A stretch of DNA of 5,049 nt from an uncultured bacterium (GTDB lineage Bacteria > Actinomycetota > Coriobacteriia > Coriobacteriales > Eggerthellaceae): contig CANSQW010000123.1 in NCBI GenBank assembly GCA_947649215.1, forward strand, positions 1 to 5,049, read 5' to 3'. The position numbers and the translations under genes are program-made. Below the pieces are notes generated by a model. The model saw only the letters and a list, made by a program, of their open reading frames with translations. It searched no databases and was not told the DNA's origin. Each line of letters starts with the position of its first letter. Position 1 is the first letter of the stretch. Below, piece after piece: positions 4,997-5,049 of the stretch.

Positions 4997-5049
4997 CTAC
5001 TCCCCGTCCGCCGGCTTGAGCGGCAGGAACTTGAGGCCGGCCAGGAAGA
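4997..5049 (-). CDS. C-terminal end of an unidentified gene (partial)
   Basis: One minus-strand frame is open from the right edge to a TAG stop at 4997-4999. It encodes 16 visible residues ending F-L-P-L-K-P-A-D-G-E. The hydrophobic and basic mix followed by a polar tail could be the end of a membrane protein, but the piece is too short to assign. Support for it being real comes mainly from the run of hairpins right after the stop. Other frames cannot be excluded. Confidence 0.4.
   Translation of the reverse strand, partial: FLAGLKFLPLKPADGE

Overview
The window is GC-rich and reads almost entirely from the minus strand. The gene types (a Tat-exported DMSO-reductase-family molybdoenzyme followed by a DmsB-type ferredoxin, a short GntR regulator, an ORC/STAND-like ATPase) and the high GC suggest an anaerobic actinobacterium, most likely a gut Coriobacteriia/Eggerthellaceae member (Eggerthella, Gordonibacter, Slackia or Adlercreutzia type). 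That assignment is inferred from gene style and composition, not from a marker gene.

Layout in minus-strand order, high to low coordinates. (1) 4997-5049 may be the last codons of a gene that enters from the right edge. Three compact GC-rich hairpins follow it (4893-4986). (2) 4811-4867 holds two perfect copies and one degenerate copy of a 19-bp A-tract-containing repeat just before an AAA+/ORC-like ATPase gene (3692-4792). (3) A 173-bp gap with an 18-bp perfect palindrome and further inverted repeats leads to a YtrA-like GntR regulator gene (3066-3518). (4) A 350-bp gap (2716-3065) holds the most informative non-coding DNA. Its centre is a promoter whose -35 box lies between the arms of a 17-bp perfect inverted repeat. 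Each arm contains its own ATTGTT-N4-AACAAT dyad. A roughly 210-nt structured leader follows. (5) A DmsA-like catalytic subunit (259-2715) and a DmsB-like four-cluster ferredoxin (3-245, running off the left edge) form a tight operon. The second gene's Shine-Dalgarno site overlaps the first gene's stop codon.

Inferred working model: the catalytic subunit is exported folded through Tat with its bis-MGD cofactor. The ferredoxin subunit passes electrons to it, probably from a membrane anchor encoded beyond the left edge. Expression looks under repressor control at a double operator, and the adjacent GntR protein is the nearest candidate repressor. The substrate cannot be read from sequence. The region that carries the Mo-ligating Ser in E. 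coli DmsA reads D-Y-A here, so this may not be a true DMSO reductase. The ATPase has no evident functional link to the reductase.
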